A DNA stretch of 40,266 nt, from positions 1-40,266 of the forward strand of contig NBLY01000001.1 in assembly GCA_002084665.1 (NCBI GenBank). Direction: 5' to 3'. The position numbers and the translations under genes were made by a program. The notes below the pieces were generated by a model. That model ran no database searches, was not told the origin of the DNA, and worked only from the letters and a program-made list of their open reading frames with translations. Positions 21,164 to 31,789 of the stretch are shown in pieces; position 1 is the first letter of the stretch; every line of letters starts with the position of its first letter. Source of the DNA: Desulfobacteraceae bacterium 4572_35.2. GTDB taxonomy: Bacteria; Desulfobacterota; Desulfuromonadia; Desulfuromonadales; Desulfuromonadaceae.

Positions 21164-21804
21164 ACGAATCGACCTAATACAGTTTCACCAGCAACACAAC
21201 GGTCACCAAGTTTAATATCTGTCTCTGTCTCTTTAGGCAGATACACATCAACCCTTGAACCAAAGCGAATCAAGCCATAGCGCTGGCCGCGCTCTAACAG
21301 ATCGCCAACGACAGGATAAGTAACAATACGGCGCGCTATCAGTCCGGCAATTTGCACCACCAATAGTTTTTTCCCAGCAGCAGTCTCAATCACCATGCCA
21401 CCTTGCTCATTTTCAATGCTTGCCTTGTCCAACGCAGCATTAACAAATTGCCCTTTATTATAAAATTGATCAACAACCTTACCTGAGCATGGAACTCGAT
21501 TCACATGAACATTAAACACCGACATAAACACACTAATTTTCAATACTTGATCGTTAAGAAAACGATCCTCTTGCACCAAATCAACAAAGACAACTTTTCC
21601 ATCGGCTGGTGAGATAACAAGATCCTCGCCCTGAGGGACAGTCCGATCTGGATTACGAAAAAAATAGACCGCAAACAGGGTCAGGGCCAGAAAGATGACG
21701 GCAAGAAAGCCCCACTCCAACAAAGCAATCACTACTGTAATAAAAGCAAAAAGGGCAATAAAAGGATAACCTTCTACTGCAATAGGTTGATTCTTATTTC
21801 GCAT
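21160..21804 (-). CDS. psd: Phosphatidylserine decarboxylase, short form
   Basis: FFRNPDRTVP; SPADGKVVFVD; SVFNVHVNRVPCSGKV; GLIRFGSRVDVYLP; ORF track start 21897, likely start 21804. Confidence 0.93.
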   Translation of the reverse strand: MRNKNQPIAVEGYPFIALFAFITVVIALLEWGFLAVIFLALTLFAVYFFRNPDRTVPQGEDLVISPADGKVVFVDLVQEDRFLNDQVLKISVFMSVFNVHVNRVPCSGKVVDQFYNKGQFVNAALDKASIENEQGGMVIETAAGKKLLVVQIAGLIARRIVTYPVVGDLLERGQRYGLIRFGSRVDVYLPKETETDIKLGDRCVAGETVLGRFV

Positions 21805-21978
21805 CACATTGCACCCATTGAAATGAGGAAAAGAGAGATAGGGGATACAAACATACCCCCTATCACGTTCACTAATTAACATGCAGCAGATTATCACAGT
21901 AAAGGCTGGCTAAAAACATCTATTTTCGAAATAGAAATTGACATACACAAACAACCCAGCATCTACTGGCGGCAAGAA

Positions 21979-22476
21979 CTACTCGGCACTCTTCCATGCT
22001 TTAGCACCGCGGCCTAAAACAATAGGTCCAGAACGAACAAGCTCTTTAAGCCCAAGAGGGCGCAGCAATTCGACCAAAGCATTCAACTTCTCAGGAGTCC
22101 CAGTGGCCTCAACAGTATAGGAACGAGGAGTTACATCAACAACTTTGGCACGAAAGATATCGACAATGCGTAACACTTCAGCGCGTGATTCAGCCTCAGC
22201 GGCAACCTTAACCATCACCATCTCACGTTCAACATAATCCTGTTCAGTAAAATCAATAACCTTAATGACATCAATCAGTTTATTAAGTTGCTTACTCACC
22301 TGCTCCAAAATCCGATCATCACCACTGGTAACAATAGTCATTCGCGAAATCGTTGGATCAAGAGTTGGTGCTACCGACAGACTATCAATATTAAATCCGC
22401 GCCCTGAGAACAGCCCAGAAACTCGCGGCAACACACCGAATTCATTTTCAACTAAAACTGATATTGTATGCTTCAT
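21979..22476 (-). CDS. ilvH: Acetolactate synthase small subunit
   Basis: MKHTISVLVENEFGVLPRVSGLFSGRGFNIDSLSVAPT; ACT domain. Confidence 0.96.
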   Translation of the reverse strand: MKHTISVLVENEFGVLPRVSGLFSGRGFNIDSLSVAPTLDPTISRMTIVTSGDDRILEQVSKQLNKLIDVIKVIDFTEQDYVEREMVMVKVAAEAESRAEVLRIVDIFRAKVVDVTPRSYTVEATGTPEKLNALVELLRPLGLKELVRSGPIVLGRGAKAWKSAE

Positions 22477-22596
22477 ACAGCACTCTCCTTAGGGGGGTAA
22501 AAAAACAGCTCGGCTATTTCAATACAGCCCCCGATAAACGTCTAATCACTCAAAATGGGTCAAGATATTTACTTTATTACTCCGAAGCGAATACCG

Positions 22597-24144
22597 TTAA
22601 ACCAACACCATCTCATTCAAACCAGCACCAGCAGGAACCATTGGCAGCACATTTTCTTCACGAGCTACTTTAAATTCCATGATGACAGGACCGGGAGTTT
22701 CTAGACCTTTTCTAATCATCTCCTCAACCTCTTCAGGTTTCGATACACTGAAACCCGTAGCGCCATATGCTTCTGCTAATTTGACAAAATCGATCGGCAA
22801 TTCCATACACGTTTGACTGTAGCGCTTATCGAAGAATAGCTGCTGCCACTGACGAACCATGCCGAGGAAGTTATTATTCAAAATAACTATTTTGACTGGC
22901 AAGCGATACTGCACCAATGTCGCAAGTTCTTGCGAGTTCATTTGGAACGATCCGTCACCTGAGATATCTATAACTTGGCGCTCAGGAAATGCAGCTTGTG
23001 CGCCCAGTGCAGCAGGTAAACCAAAACCCATCGTCCCTAAACCACCCGAGGTTACGAAGGTACGTGGTTGAATAAAATCGAAAAATTGAGCCGTCCACAT
23101 CTGATGTTGACCAACTTCAGTGGTGACAATGGCATCATCGTCAGTTAATTCACGGAGTTTCTCGATAACAAATAAAACATCTTGCAGCATGCCAACCAAA
23201 GGGAGGTCAACACGAACATTTTTCTTAATTGATGTTGGATCAATATCAACATGGATAATTTTAGCATGGGGAGCAAATGTGGCAATTTTGCCCGTGACAC
23301 GGTCATCAAATCGCGCCCCAAGAGCAATTAACAGATCAGATTCCGTTACCGCCATATTGGCATAAAAGGTTCCGTGCATTCCTAACATACCAACAGACAA
23401 TGGATGGGTTTGTGGAAAGCTCGACATCCCCATTAACGTTGTTGTCACGGGAGCTTGAATTAGTTCGGCAAACTCCAAAAGATCATCAGACATATCAGAA
23501 AGGGTCGCGCCACCACCAACATAGATCACTGGTTTGCGCGCTGCCAAAATCATCTGAACCGCTTTCTTCAGTTGGCGCGGATTGGCGCTAACCGTCGGCT
23601 TATAGCCGCGCAATTCAACGGTTTCAGGATATTCAAAAATCGCTGAATCCATCTGAACATCTTTGGGCAGATCAACCAGAACAGGGCCTGGACGTCCAGT
23701 TCGAGCGATATAAAATGCTTGCTTAATAATTCGAGCAAGATCTTTAACATCGCGAACTAAATAGTTATGTTTGGTGACCGGACGAGTTATACCAACCATA
23801 TCGGCTTCTTGAAACGCATCGTTACCGATCAACGGGGTGGGCACCTGACCACTAATGATAACCATTGGAATTGAATCCATATAAGCTGTTGCGATACCAG
23901 TGACCGTATTAGTTGCACCGGGGCCACTCGTTGCGATAGCGACACCCACCTCACCCGTAACTCGCGCATAGGCATCTGCGGCATGAACAGCTGCTTGTTC
24001 ATGCCGATTCAAAATATGATTAATTGGAGAATCCATCAAATCATCATAAATGTTAATAACCGTACCGCCGGGATAACCAAAAACGGTTTCAACCCCTTCT
24101 AAACGCAGGCATTCAAGTAAAATCTGAGATCCTGTTTTTTTCAC
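22597..24144 (-). CDS. ilvB: Acetolactate synthase large subunit, apparently lacking an internal segment
   Basis: [65 protein letters not shown]; 515 aa, with VGMLQDVL joined directly to [10 protein letters not shown]. Confidence 0.95.
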   Translation of the reverse strand: MKKTGSQILLECLRLEGVETVFGYPGGTVINIYDDLMDSPINHILNRHEQAAVHAADAYARVTGEVGVAIATSGPGATNTVTGIATAYMDSIPMVIISGQVPTPLIGNDAFQEADMVGITRPVTKHNYLVRDVKDLARIIKQAFYIARTGRPGPVLVDLPKDVQMDSAIFEYPETVELRGYKPTVSANPRQLKKAVQMILAARKPVIYVGGGATLSDMSDDLLEFAELIQAPVTTTLMGMSSFPQTHPLSVGMLGMHGTFYANMAVTESDLLIALGARFDDRVTGKIATFAPHAKIIHVDIDPTSIKKNVRVDLPLVGMLQDVLFVIEKLRELTDDDAIVTTEVGQHQMWTAQFFDFIQPRTFVTSGGLGTMGFGLPAALGAQAAFPERQVIDISGDGSFQMNSQELATLVQYRLPVKIVILNNNFLGMVRQWQQLFFDKRYSQTCMELPIDFVKLAEAYGATGFSVSKPEEVEEMIRKGLETPGPVIMEFKVAREENVLPMVPAGAGLNEMVLV

Positions 24145-24216
24145 CGTTCACCCTCCTCCTCCAGTACTAAAGCTGGATTGTCGCAATTAAAAATTATAAC
24201 AAATCAAACCGCAAAA

Positions 24217-26070
24217 TTATTTCTTCAATTGATCAATATCGCGTACAGCGCCACGTGCAGCACTTGTGGTGGTGGCGGCATAAGTTTGCAGCGCTCGACT
24301 GACCTCACGCTGACGTGATTTTGGCTGCCAAGCTTTATCCCCCTTTACCAGCATTGCCGTACGACGCTGAGCAAGTTCTTGCTCAGTCACGTCAACCCGA
24401 AGAACACGATTCGGGATATCAATCACCACCCTGTCACCATTTTCAACCAAGGCCATGGTGCCGCCCTCGGCTGATTCAGGGGAAACATGACCGATCGACA
24501 ACCCTGAAGTTCCACCCGAAAAGCGACCATCGGTTACCAAGGCACAACTTTTACCTAATCCTTTGGATTTTAAATAGCTAGTGGGATAAAGCATCTCTTG
24601 CATGCCAGGCCCACCTTTCGGGCCCTCATAGCGGATCAGTACCACATCACCCGCCTTAACTTGATCGCCAAGAATACCATCAATGGCTTCCTCCTGACTC
24701 TCATAAATTCGCGCTGGTCCAGTAAAGGTCCAAACCGATTCATCAACACCAGCCGTTTTAACAATGCATCCCTCTGGGGCCAAGTTGCCATAGAGAACAG
24801 CTAAACCACCATCTTGACTGTAAGCATCTTTTTGCTGACGGATACAGCCTGCTTCACGATCGAGATCGAGATCATCCCACAGCATTTCTTGGGCAAAAGG
24901 TAGCAAGCATGTTTTGCGCCCCGGTGCAGCAAGGTAACGCCTACGAACTTGTGGATCGCTTGATGCAACCACATCCCACTGATCAATCGCCTCACCCAAC
25001 GTAGCAGAATGAACAGTCGGCAGATCGCGGTGGATTAGACCAGCACGATCTAACTCAGCGAGGATTGCGAAAATCCCGCCAGCACGATGAACATCTTCCA
25101 TGTGATAATGTTGAACGGCAGGAGCAACCTTGCACAGGTTCGGGGTTGACAGAGAGAGCCGGTTAATATCTTCCATGGTAAAATCAACACCCGCTTCGTG
25201 AGCGACAGCGAGGAGATGCAAGACTGTATTGGTTGAGCCACCCATGGCAATATCGAGACGCATAGCATTTTCGAACGCATCTTTTGTTGCAATAGATTGA
25301 GGTAAAACAGTGGTGTCATCTTGCTCATACCAGCGTTTAGTTAAGCCAACAATACGCTGACCTGCTTCAATAAATAGCTCTTTGCGATACGCATGTGTCG
25401 CTAGCAAACTACCGTTGCCGGGTAAACTCATCCCCAAAGCTTCCGTTAAGCAATTCATCGAATTGGCGGTAAACATGCCCGAACAGGAGCCACAGGTTGG
25501 GCAAGATTTATCCTCATACGATTGAACCGTCTCATCGTCCATCATCGGATCTGCCGCAGCGACCATGGCATCGACCAAATCCAAAGCGACCTCTTTACCA
25601 CCAATACGAGCATGACCAGCTTCCATTGGCCCGCCAGTGACAAAAATAGTGGGGATGTTGAGACGCATAGCAGCCATCAACATACCGGGGGTGACTTTAT
25701 CGCAATTAGAGATACACACCAAAGCATCAACACAATGGGCGTTAGCCATATACTCGACGGTATCGGCAATTAATTCTCGCGATGGCAGGCTATAAAGCAT
25801 GCCATTGTGACCCATAGCAATACCATCGCAAATAGCCATGGTATTAAACTCTTTGGCAATGCCACCATTTTGTTGAATTTCATTAACAACAAGTTGACCT
25901 AAATCTTTTAGGTGGGCATGGCCTGGAACAAACTGAGTAAAAGAGTTAACAACAGCGATAATCGGTTTGCCAAAGTCTGTGCTTTTAACACCAGTTGCTT
26001 GCCATAAGGCGCGCGCGCCAGCCATATTTCGACCTTGAACAGATTGAGCAGAACGATAATTTGACATCAT
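24217..26070 (-). CDS. ilvD: Dihydroxy-acid dehydratase (E. coli-like long form)
   Basis: [79 protein letters not shown]. Confidence 0.96.
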   Translation of the reverse strand: MMSNYRSAQSVQGRNMAGARALWQATGVKSTDFGKPIIAVVNSFTQFVPGHAHLKDLGQLVVNEIQQNGGIAKEFNTMAICDGIAMGHNGMLYSLPSRELIADTVEYMANAHCVDALVCISNCDKVTPGMLMAAMRLNIPTIFVTGGPMEAGHARIGGKEVALDLVDAMVAAADPMMDDETVQSYEDKSCPTCGSCSGMFTANSMNCLTEALGMSLPGNGSLLATHAYRKELFIEAGQRIVGLTKRWYEQDDTTVLPQSIATKDAFENAMRLDIAMGGSTNTVLHLLAVAHEAGVDFTMEDINRLSLSTPNLCKVAPAVQHYHMEDVHRAGGIFAILAELDRAGLIHRDLPTVHSATLGEAIDQWDVVASSDPQVRRRYLAAPGRKTCLLPFAQEMLWDDLDLDREAGCIRQQKDAYSQDGGLAVLYGNLAPEGCIVKTAGVDESVWTFTGPARIYESQEEAIDGILGDQVKAGDVVLIRYEGPKGGPGMQEMLYPTSYLKSKGLGKSCALVTDGRFSGGTSGLSIGHVSPESAEGGTMALVENGDRVVIDIPNRVLRVDVTEQELAQRRTAMLVKGDKAWQPKSRQREVSRALQTYAATTTSAARGAVRDIDQLKK

Positions 26071-26185
26071 TTACACCATTTTCAATCAAAAATTAATTTC
26101 ACTATTGGGCAGATATTTAATACTTTAACTGTATCGCCACAACAAACCTGTATTTACTATGATCAAACAACCTCAAGATGTACAA

Positions 26186-26214
26186 AAAGGGCTTGAGAAA
26201 TTCTCAAACCCTTT
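26186..26214 (-). terminator. Terminator after YdcH-like gene
   Basis: AAAGGGcTTGAGAAATTCTCAAaCCCTTT, minus strand followed by TTTTTgt. Confidence 0.7.
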
Positions 26215-26246
26215 AAATCTATCAAAAAACACAAAATGAATGATCA

Positions 26247-26459
26247 CTACGACGCGCTAATTAACTGTTCCATCTCATCCTTGCCAGACAATTTCATTTT
26301 TTGAATTTTCTTTCTCTCGGTTTCTTGCTCAGTTGTTAAGAAAGTGAGATCGTCCAATCGTTGTAATTGCTTTTCAAGCAACTGATGCTCTTCATATAAT
26401 TTACGGAAACGAGGATCATTTTCACAGAGTTCACCCACAACATCCTGATCTACATCCAT
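26247..26459 (-). CDS. YdcH/DUF465 family small protein
   Basis: NDPRFRKLYEEHQLLEKQLQRLDDLTFLTTEQETERKKIQKMKLSGKDEMEQLI; ORF track start 26492, likely start 26459. Confidence 0.8.
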   Translation of the reverse strand: MDVDQDVVGELCENDPRFRKLYEEHQLLEKQLQRLDDLTFLTTEQETERKKIQKMKLSGKDEMEQLISAS

Positions 26460-26639
26460 TGAACACCTCCTAAAAAAAGGTTCATATAGCATCTAACCAT
26501 CTGTTGCATACCACACGCTAACTCGAATTTATAACAGCCAGTATATCTGTATAGATTAGACCAAATTCTCGATAAATGTCAACAACCTGAATACCACAGC
26601 TCATTAAGCATTCAATAATCTCATAACATAAAACAAAAT

Positions 26640-26808
26640 GAACTATTCAGCACAATTGTAGATGAACTGGCACCATCCATGGAAAGGGTATTTGTCACCA
26701 TGGACGGCGACAATAAACCCCATGGCGCATGGCTTGGGCGTTGCCAGCTTGTCAGTTGAATAGTTACAGCAAAAGGGCGTTGCCAGCTTGTCAGTTGAAT
26801 AGTTACAG
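26640..26808. repeat. Dispersed palindromic repeat, copy 2
   Basis: High similarity to 5364-5506; right end present twice because of a 39-bp tandem duplication. Confidence 0.85.
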
Positions 26809-26813
26809 CAAAA
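26736..26813. repeat. 39-bp perfect tandem direct duplication
   Basis: gggcgttgccagcttgtcagttgaatagttacagcaaaa at 26736-26774 and again at 26775-26813. Confidence 0.95.
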
Positions 26814-26858
26814 TTAAAAAGCCGCTGATTATACTATACAATCAAACCCTTAAAAACA

Positions 26859-27563
26859 TTACTGTTGTTGCTTTTGCAGCTCGGCATCTGACAAACGAAC
26901 ATAACTTGGCTGCAAAGACCGAGCTTCAACCGCTAAGGCGCTAACACCCATTGCTGTAACAAGCAAACCGGCAGCACTGGCCCGTGGCACATCATTAACA
27001 GCCGTCGACAAAAGGGCTTGATTTGACTTCATTTCACCAATAAGACTTCGGTATAGCGTTGCACCATTACCAACAAAGTAACTGCGCCGCTGGATCGACA
27101 GCAACAACTCTTGGGGAGAAACAACCTGCTCACCGCCCTGAAGCTCAGGAACTCCTTCACTCCATTCATAGCAGGCGGCATAGACCTCTTGCTTACGAGC
27201 ATCAATCATAGCGACGACAGGCAAATCAGATGGGCCATTTGCATAAGCGATCACCTGCAATGATGACACAGGATAAATTGGCAAGGCAAGAGCCTGTGCT
27301 ATCCCTTGAACGGTCGCCAAGCCAACGCGCAAACCAGTAAACGAACCAGGCCCGCTAACAACTACCAGACCACTCAAGTCAGATAACGACACATCTGCTT
27401 GTTCAAGTATCTCATGAACATATGTCATCAAATAATCGGAATGACTTCGTTTTTTTACCTGAAGTAAGTATTCGACAACGACTAGCCCGTCGCGAACTAA
27501 AGCCACACTACCGGCTGGTGTTGAACTATCAAAACAGAGAAACTGTTGCTGAGTTGTATCCAT
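26859..27563 (-). CDS. tsaB: tRNA threonylcarbamoyladenosine biosynthesis protein TsaB
   Basis: FLCFDSSTPAGSVALVRDG; VVVSGPGSFTGLRVGLATVQGIAQAL. Confidence 0.93.
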   Translation of the reverse strand: MDTTQQQFLCFDSSTPAGSVALVRDGLVVVEYLLQVKKRSHSDYLMTYVHEILEQADVSLSDLSGLVVVSGPGSFTGLRVGLATVQGIAQALALPIYPVSSLQVIAYANGPSDLPVVAMIDARKQEVYAACYEWSEGVPELQGGEQVVSPQELLLSIQRRSYFVGNGATLYRSLIGEMKSNQALLSTAVNDVPRASAAGLLVTAMGVSALAVEARSLQPSYVRLSDAELQKQQQ

Positions 27564-28876
27564 TACAAAAAGATCCGCACAATGTCATTATAAAAAGCCA
27601 ACATCATTAACATCAACAATAAGGCTAGCCCCACCTGCTGCAACACTTCACGCGCCCGTAACGATAACGGCTTGCGCCACAGCAATTCAACAAAGTTAAA
27701 AAATAGATGTCCACCATCGAGAATGGGGATGGGCAACAGATTCAATATCCCTAATTGAATGCTCAAAAAAGACAGCACCGTTAAAATAGTACTTAATCCT
27801 GTCTGTGCAGCCTGTCCGGCAATCTGCATCACCATAATCGGCCCACCGATATTGTTGGCAGGAACATGACCAGAAACCATCTTCTGCAAGAAAACAAGCG
27901 TCAATTCAACGAGTTCAAAGGTTCTTTCAAAACCAATCTTGGTGGCATCAATCAAACCATAACGTTTCATTTCATAATGCTGCAGCGGGGTAATACCAAC
28001 CAACCACATCTCATGCTCACCATCAAGCTTAGGAGCCACAGCGACAGTTAAAAGAGCCTCATCACGTTGAATTTCGAACTGGGCTTTATCGCCCGCCAGC
28101 TCTTGAATCACAGTATGAAGTTCATACCAAGAATCTATCTGTGTCGAGTTGATACGAACGATCCGATCCCCCTCTTGCAAACCAGCTATTTCAGCAGGCA
28201 TCTTAGGACTTAACGTACCAATAACGGCATCTTGATAGGGTAGTAAACCAAGTGATTGCAACCCCTCCAAACTGGTATTTTCAGCTGGAACAGCCAACAT
28301 CAACCGCTCCCCAGCGCGTTCAACACTCACTTGAAGATCAGAGCCAACATAGGGGATTAAAGCTTTATCGGTTTCAGTCCAACTGGTAACAGCTGCGCCA
28401 TTAACGGTAAGAATACAATCGCCAGCGATAAAACCAGCTTTGTGTGCATCTGAATCGGCAATAACATAGCCCACGCAAGGTGATTCATCCAAAAATGTCG
28501 GAATATTCACCCCAACCATATAGGCAATTGGAAGCAATAAAAGGGGTAAAAGTAAATTCATTGCAGGGCCAGCCGCTACGATTGCCATACGGCGTGGCAA
28601 CGACTTATTGGCAAATGAGCGCTGCAGATCCTCATCACTTAGCTCGGTCTCATCATCCGCGACCCCCTCTCCAAGCATCTGTACGTAGCCACCTAAAGGG
28701 ATAAGACAGATAAGATATTCCGTTTCCCCCCAAGTTTTGCTCACTAAACGGGGACCAAAACCCAACGAAAATTTCAACACCTTAACGCCAGCAAGTTTTG
28801 CGACACAAAAGTGACCTAATTCATGAATAAAAACAAGGACACCCAGCATAAGAATGCCAGCTATTACTGTTACCAT
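27563..28876 (-). CDS. rseP: Site-2 intramembrane metalloprotease RseP
   Basis: VFIHELGHFCVAKLAGVKVLKFSLGFGPRL; PDZ regions; NLLPIPILDGGHLFF. Confidence 0.94.
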   Translation of the reverse strand: MVTVIAGILMLGVLVFIHELGHFCVAKLAGVKVLKFSLGFGPRLVSKTWGETEYLICLIPLGGYVQMLGEGVADDETELSDEDLQRSFANKSLPRRMAIVAAGPAMNLLLPLLLLPIAYMVGVNIPTFLDESPCVGYVIADSDAHKAGFIAGDCILTVNGAAVTSWTETDKALIPYVGSDLQVSVERAGERLMLAVPAENTSLEGLQSLGLLPYQDAVIGTLSPKMPAEIAGLQEGDRIVRINSTQIDSWYELHTVIQELAGDKAQFEIQRDEALLTVAVAPKLDGEHEMWLVGITPLQHYEMKRYGLIDATKIGFERTFELVELTLVFLQKMVSGHVPANNIGGPIMVMQIAGQAAQTGLSTILTVLSFLSIQLGILNLLPIPILDGGHLFFNFVELLWRKPLSLRAREVLQQVGLALLLMLMMLAFYNDIVRIFL

Positions 28877-28904
28877 TTTGCCTCCTCAGACTAGTTGCCA
28901 CACA

Positions 28905-30068
28905 TCATTTAACCAAGTTTCCAATTTGTTCATAGGACATCATACGAGCTCGTTCGTCAATGCCAATCACATCTTCAACACAATCTACACCTTGATAGGG
29001 AGTGCCATTAAGTACCTCATCAATCAGCCTCGGTATATCTAAAAAGCGAATACGACCCTTGAGCAATGAATCGACGGCAACCTCATTCGCTGCGTTTAAA
29101 ACAACAGGAGCTGACCCTCCTTGTTCAAGAGCTTGGTATGCTAGCTTCAAACAGGGAAACAACTCAAGATCGGGGCGACTGAAGGTTAATTCTGACAGAG
29201 CACATAAATCAAGTGCTGGCAATTGCAACGGCAGACGCTCGGGCCATGATAAAGCGTAAGCAATCGGCGTTTTCATATCAGGAATCCCCATTTGAGCGAT
29301 CACCGTACCGTCGACATATTCCACCATTGAATGAACTATACTCTGAGGATGAACATGAACATCTATACGCTGAGCCTCAATATCAAACAACCAGCGCGCT
29401 TCGATCACCTCAAGACCTTTGTTCATCATCGTCGCCGAATCAATAGATATTTTCTTTCCCATGGTCCAGTTCGGATGGGCCAACGCTTGCGCTAAAGTAA
29501 CCCGCTCTAACTGTTGCTGCGAAAAGGTGCGAAATGGCCCCCCCGATGCAGTAAGGATCAATTTGCGCACATCAGCTTGACGATGCCCAGCTAGCGACTG
29601 ATGGATGGCACAGTGCTCACTATCAACAGGGAGAAGCTTCACACCGTTACTGCGGACAGCATCCATAACGAGCGAGCCTGCCATCACCAACGTTTCTTTA
29701 TTGGCGAGAGCAATATCCTTCCCTGCACCAATCGCTGCGAGGGTTGGGACGAGTCCGGCAGCGCCGACAATCGCTGACACAACCATCACAACATCAGGAT
29801 GTGTGGCACACTGACAGGCACCCTGTTCACCCGAGAGTATTTCAACCTTCACGTCATCAATCAACGACCTTAAGCGCACAACATCGCCAGCACTTGCAAC
29901 AGAAACACACTGTGGCTTAAAACGACGAATCTGCTCGGCAAGAAGGGATAAATTACTACCGGCACTCAATGAAATGATTGAATAACGCTCAGAAAATTCA
30001 GCAACAACATCTAAGGTATTTACTCCAATTGAGCCCGTCGAGCCAAGAATAGATAACGCTTTCATCAA
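28905..30068 (-). CDS. dxr: 1-deoxy-D-xylulose 5-phosphate reductoisomerase
   Basis: LSILGSTGSIGVNTLDVV; LANKETLVMAG; LPVDSEHCAIHQ; LTASGGPFR; NWTMGKKISIDSATMMNKGLEVIEA. Confidence 0.96.
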   Translation of the reverse strand: MMKALSILGSTGSIGVNTLDVVAEFSERYSIISLSAGSNLSLLAEQIRRFKPQCVSVASAGDVVRLRSLIDDVKVEILSGEQGACQCATHPDVVMVVSAIVGAAGLVPTLAAIGAGKDIALANKETLVMAGSLVMDAVRSNGVKLLPVDSEHCAIHQSLAGHRQADVRKLILTASGGPFRTFSQQQLERVTLAQALAHPNWTMGKKISIDSATMMNKGLEVIEARWLFDIEAQRIDVHVHPQSIVHSMVEYVDGTVIAQMGIPDMKTPIAYALSWPERLPLQLPALDLCALSELTFSRPDLELFPCLKLAYQALEQGGSAPVVLNAANEVAVDSLLKGRIRFLDIPRLIDEVLNGTPYQGVDCVEDVIGIDERARMMSYEQIGNLVK

Positions 30069-30868
30069 TGAAAGGCCCCTGAAGTGAAATACAAATAGGC
30101 ATACACTGCGGGAAAGGAGAACAACAGACTATCAATACGATCAAGCATGCCGCCATGGCCGGGGAAGATGGCTCCTGAATCTTTAATATTTGCATATCGC
30201 TTGATCATCGACTCAAAAAGATCACCCAGTTGACCGATACTGCCAGCTAAAGTGCCGACAACGAGACAATCAATCCAACTTGACTGCGGTAACAACCACA
30301 GATGAGCTGCTAAAGCCGCCACTACTGAGCCCAACAAACCACCGAGCGCACCTTCAATACTTTTCTTAGGGCTGATCGCTGGATATAGACGATGCTTACC
30401 AAAAGCAGTGCCAATAAAATATGCACACGAATCGCACATCATGGTCACCATCAGCACCATCAGCACCCACAAACTGCCATGCTCCAGTTTATGAAGTAGC
30501 ACCAAGGGACTGAGTAAAATAGGGATATATAGCCAACCTAAAGTGAGGAGTCCAACTTCTGAAATAACCGTATCGACATCGTGGTATCGCCAGAGAAAAT
30601 AAAGGGCAAAGGCCATAAAAAAAAGCCCCGCTACAGGGACAATCATTTGCGGAAAATAGCTACCCACCAGCACAATGGGAACGCCTACAGCAACGGCAAA
30701 CAGCTTCACTCTGCTCCGCTCTGACGTGAACACCATGCTATAAAATTCCCATAAAGCAACCACGGCTACTCCACAAACAACCGCAGCAAACCACGGCGTA
30801 GAAACTACGAGGGTAAAAAACAATACAATAGGTAACGCAATTAAGGCGGTAATAATTCGTTGTTTAAT
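30065..30868 (-). CDS. cdsA: Phosphatidate cytidylyltransferase, probable ATT start
   Basis: SPKKSIEGALGGLLGSVVAAL; GQLGDLFESMIKRYANIKDSGAIFPGHGGMLDRIDSLLFSFPAVY; start extended to the ATT at 30868-30866, 6 nt after AGGAGG. Confidence 0.88.
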   Translation of the reverse strand: MKQRIITALIALPIVLFFTLVVSTPWFAAVVCGVAVVALWEFYSMVFTSERSRVKLFAVAVGVPIVLVGSYFPQMIVPVAGLFFMAFALYFLWRYHDVDTVISEVGLLTLGWLYIPILLSPLVLLHKLEHGSLWVLMVLMVTMMCDSCAYFIGTAFGKHRLYPAISPKKSIEGALGGLLGSVVAALAAHLWLLPQSSWIDCLVVGTLAGSIGQLGDLFESMIKRYANIKDSGAIFPGHGGMLDRIDSLLFSFPAVYAYLYFTSGAFH

Positions 30869-31619
30869 GGGAGGCCTCCTCTAGAGACTCATCTTGAAGT
30901 TGTTTAGCTGACAGGGCCGATGAAACACCGCCAAAACGACGACAACGTCTGGAATAATCTTCCAAAGCTGCGCGTAACTGTGAAGCGTCAAATTCCGGCC
31001 AATAGCAGGAACAAAAGTAAAGTTCAGTATATGCAAGTTGCCATAACAAAAAGTTACTAATTCTCATCTCGCCACTTGTACGAATCAACAAATCTGGATC
31101 GGGTAACGGTGCCGTATCTAAATAGTCTGAAAATTGTTTTTCAGTGAGTTGAGATAGATCAATCTGCCCAGACTGGTCATCTGCACTAAGGCGTTTTACT
31201 GCGCGAACGATTTCATTACGCGAGCCATAAGAAAGTGCTAGGGTCAACGTCATTCCAGTGTTTGTTGATGTGACTGCCATGGAATGACTAAGCGATTCAC
31301 CAATCTTCTTTGGAAGCTTTGACAGGTCACCAATGACATGAAAGCGAATTCGGTGCTCCTGTAAAAGAGCTAATTCGGACGCCAAATATTGACCGAGGAG
31401 TCCCATAAGGGCTTCAACCTCGCCCTCTGGCCTGCTCCAATTCTCTGAACTAAAAGCATAGAGCGTTAAATATTCAATTCCCAATTTAGAGCACTCTTGA
31501 ACGGTGTCTTTTACCGTCACTACACCCTGCTGATGACCTGCAACGCGCGGCAAGCCTTTTGATTGGGCCCAACGACCATTGCCGTCCATAATTATGGCTA
31601 TATGTTTTGGTAACACCAT
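30864..31619 (-). CDS. uppS: Isoprenyl transferase (undecaprenyl diphosphate synthase)
   Basis: PKHIAIIMDGNGRWAQSKGLPRVAGHQQGV; LTLYAFSSENWSRP; LLIRTSGEMRISNFLLWQLAYTELYF. Confidence 0.96.
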   Translation of the reverse strand: MVLPKHIAIIMDGNGRWAQSKGLPRVAGHQQGVVTVKDTVQECSKLGIEYLTLYAFSSENWSRPEGEVEALMGLLGQYLASELALLQEHRIRFHVIGDLSKLPKKIGESLSHSMAVTSTNTGMTLTLALSYGSRNEIVRAVKRLSADDQSGQIDLSQLTEKQFSDYLDTAPLPDPDLLIRTSGEMRISNFLLWQLAYTELYFCSCYWPEFDASQLRAALEDYSRRCRRFGGVSSALSAKQLQDESLEEASH

Positions 31620-31789
31620 TCGTAATATTCCTAAACAATTTATATAGGGTTATTCCTTACCATCAGTTGAACAATATAAAACAAACAGTAAGTTATCGCT
31701 AAATTAAATCACCAATCTTAAGTGGCAAAAAACATAAAGTATACATAAAAATGCACCATTATCACCACCAAGAAAAACCCTAAAACAAA

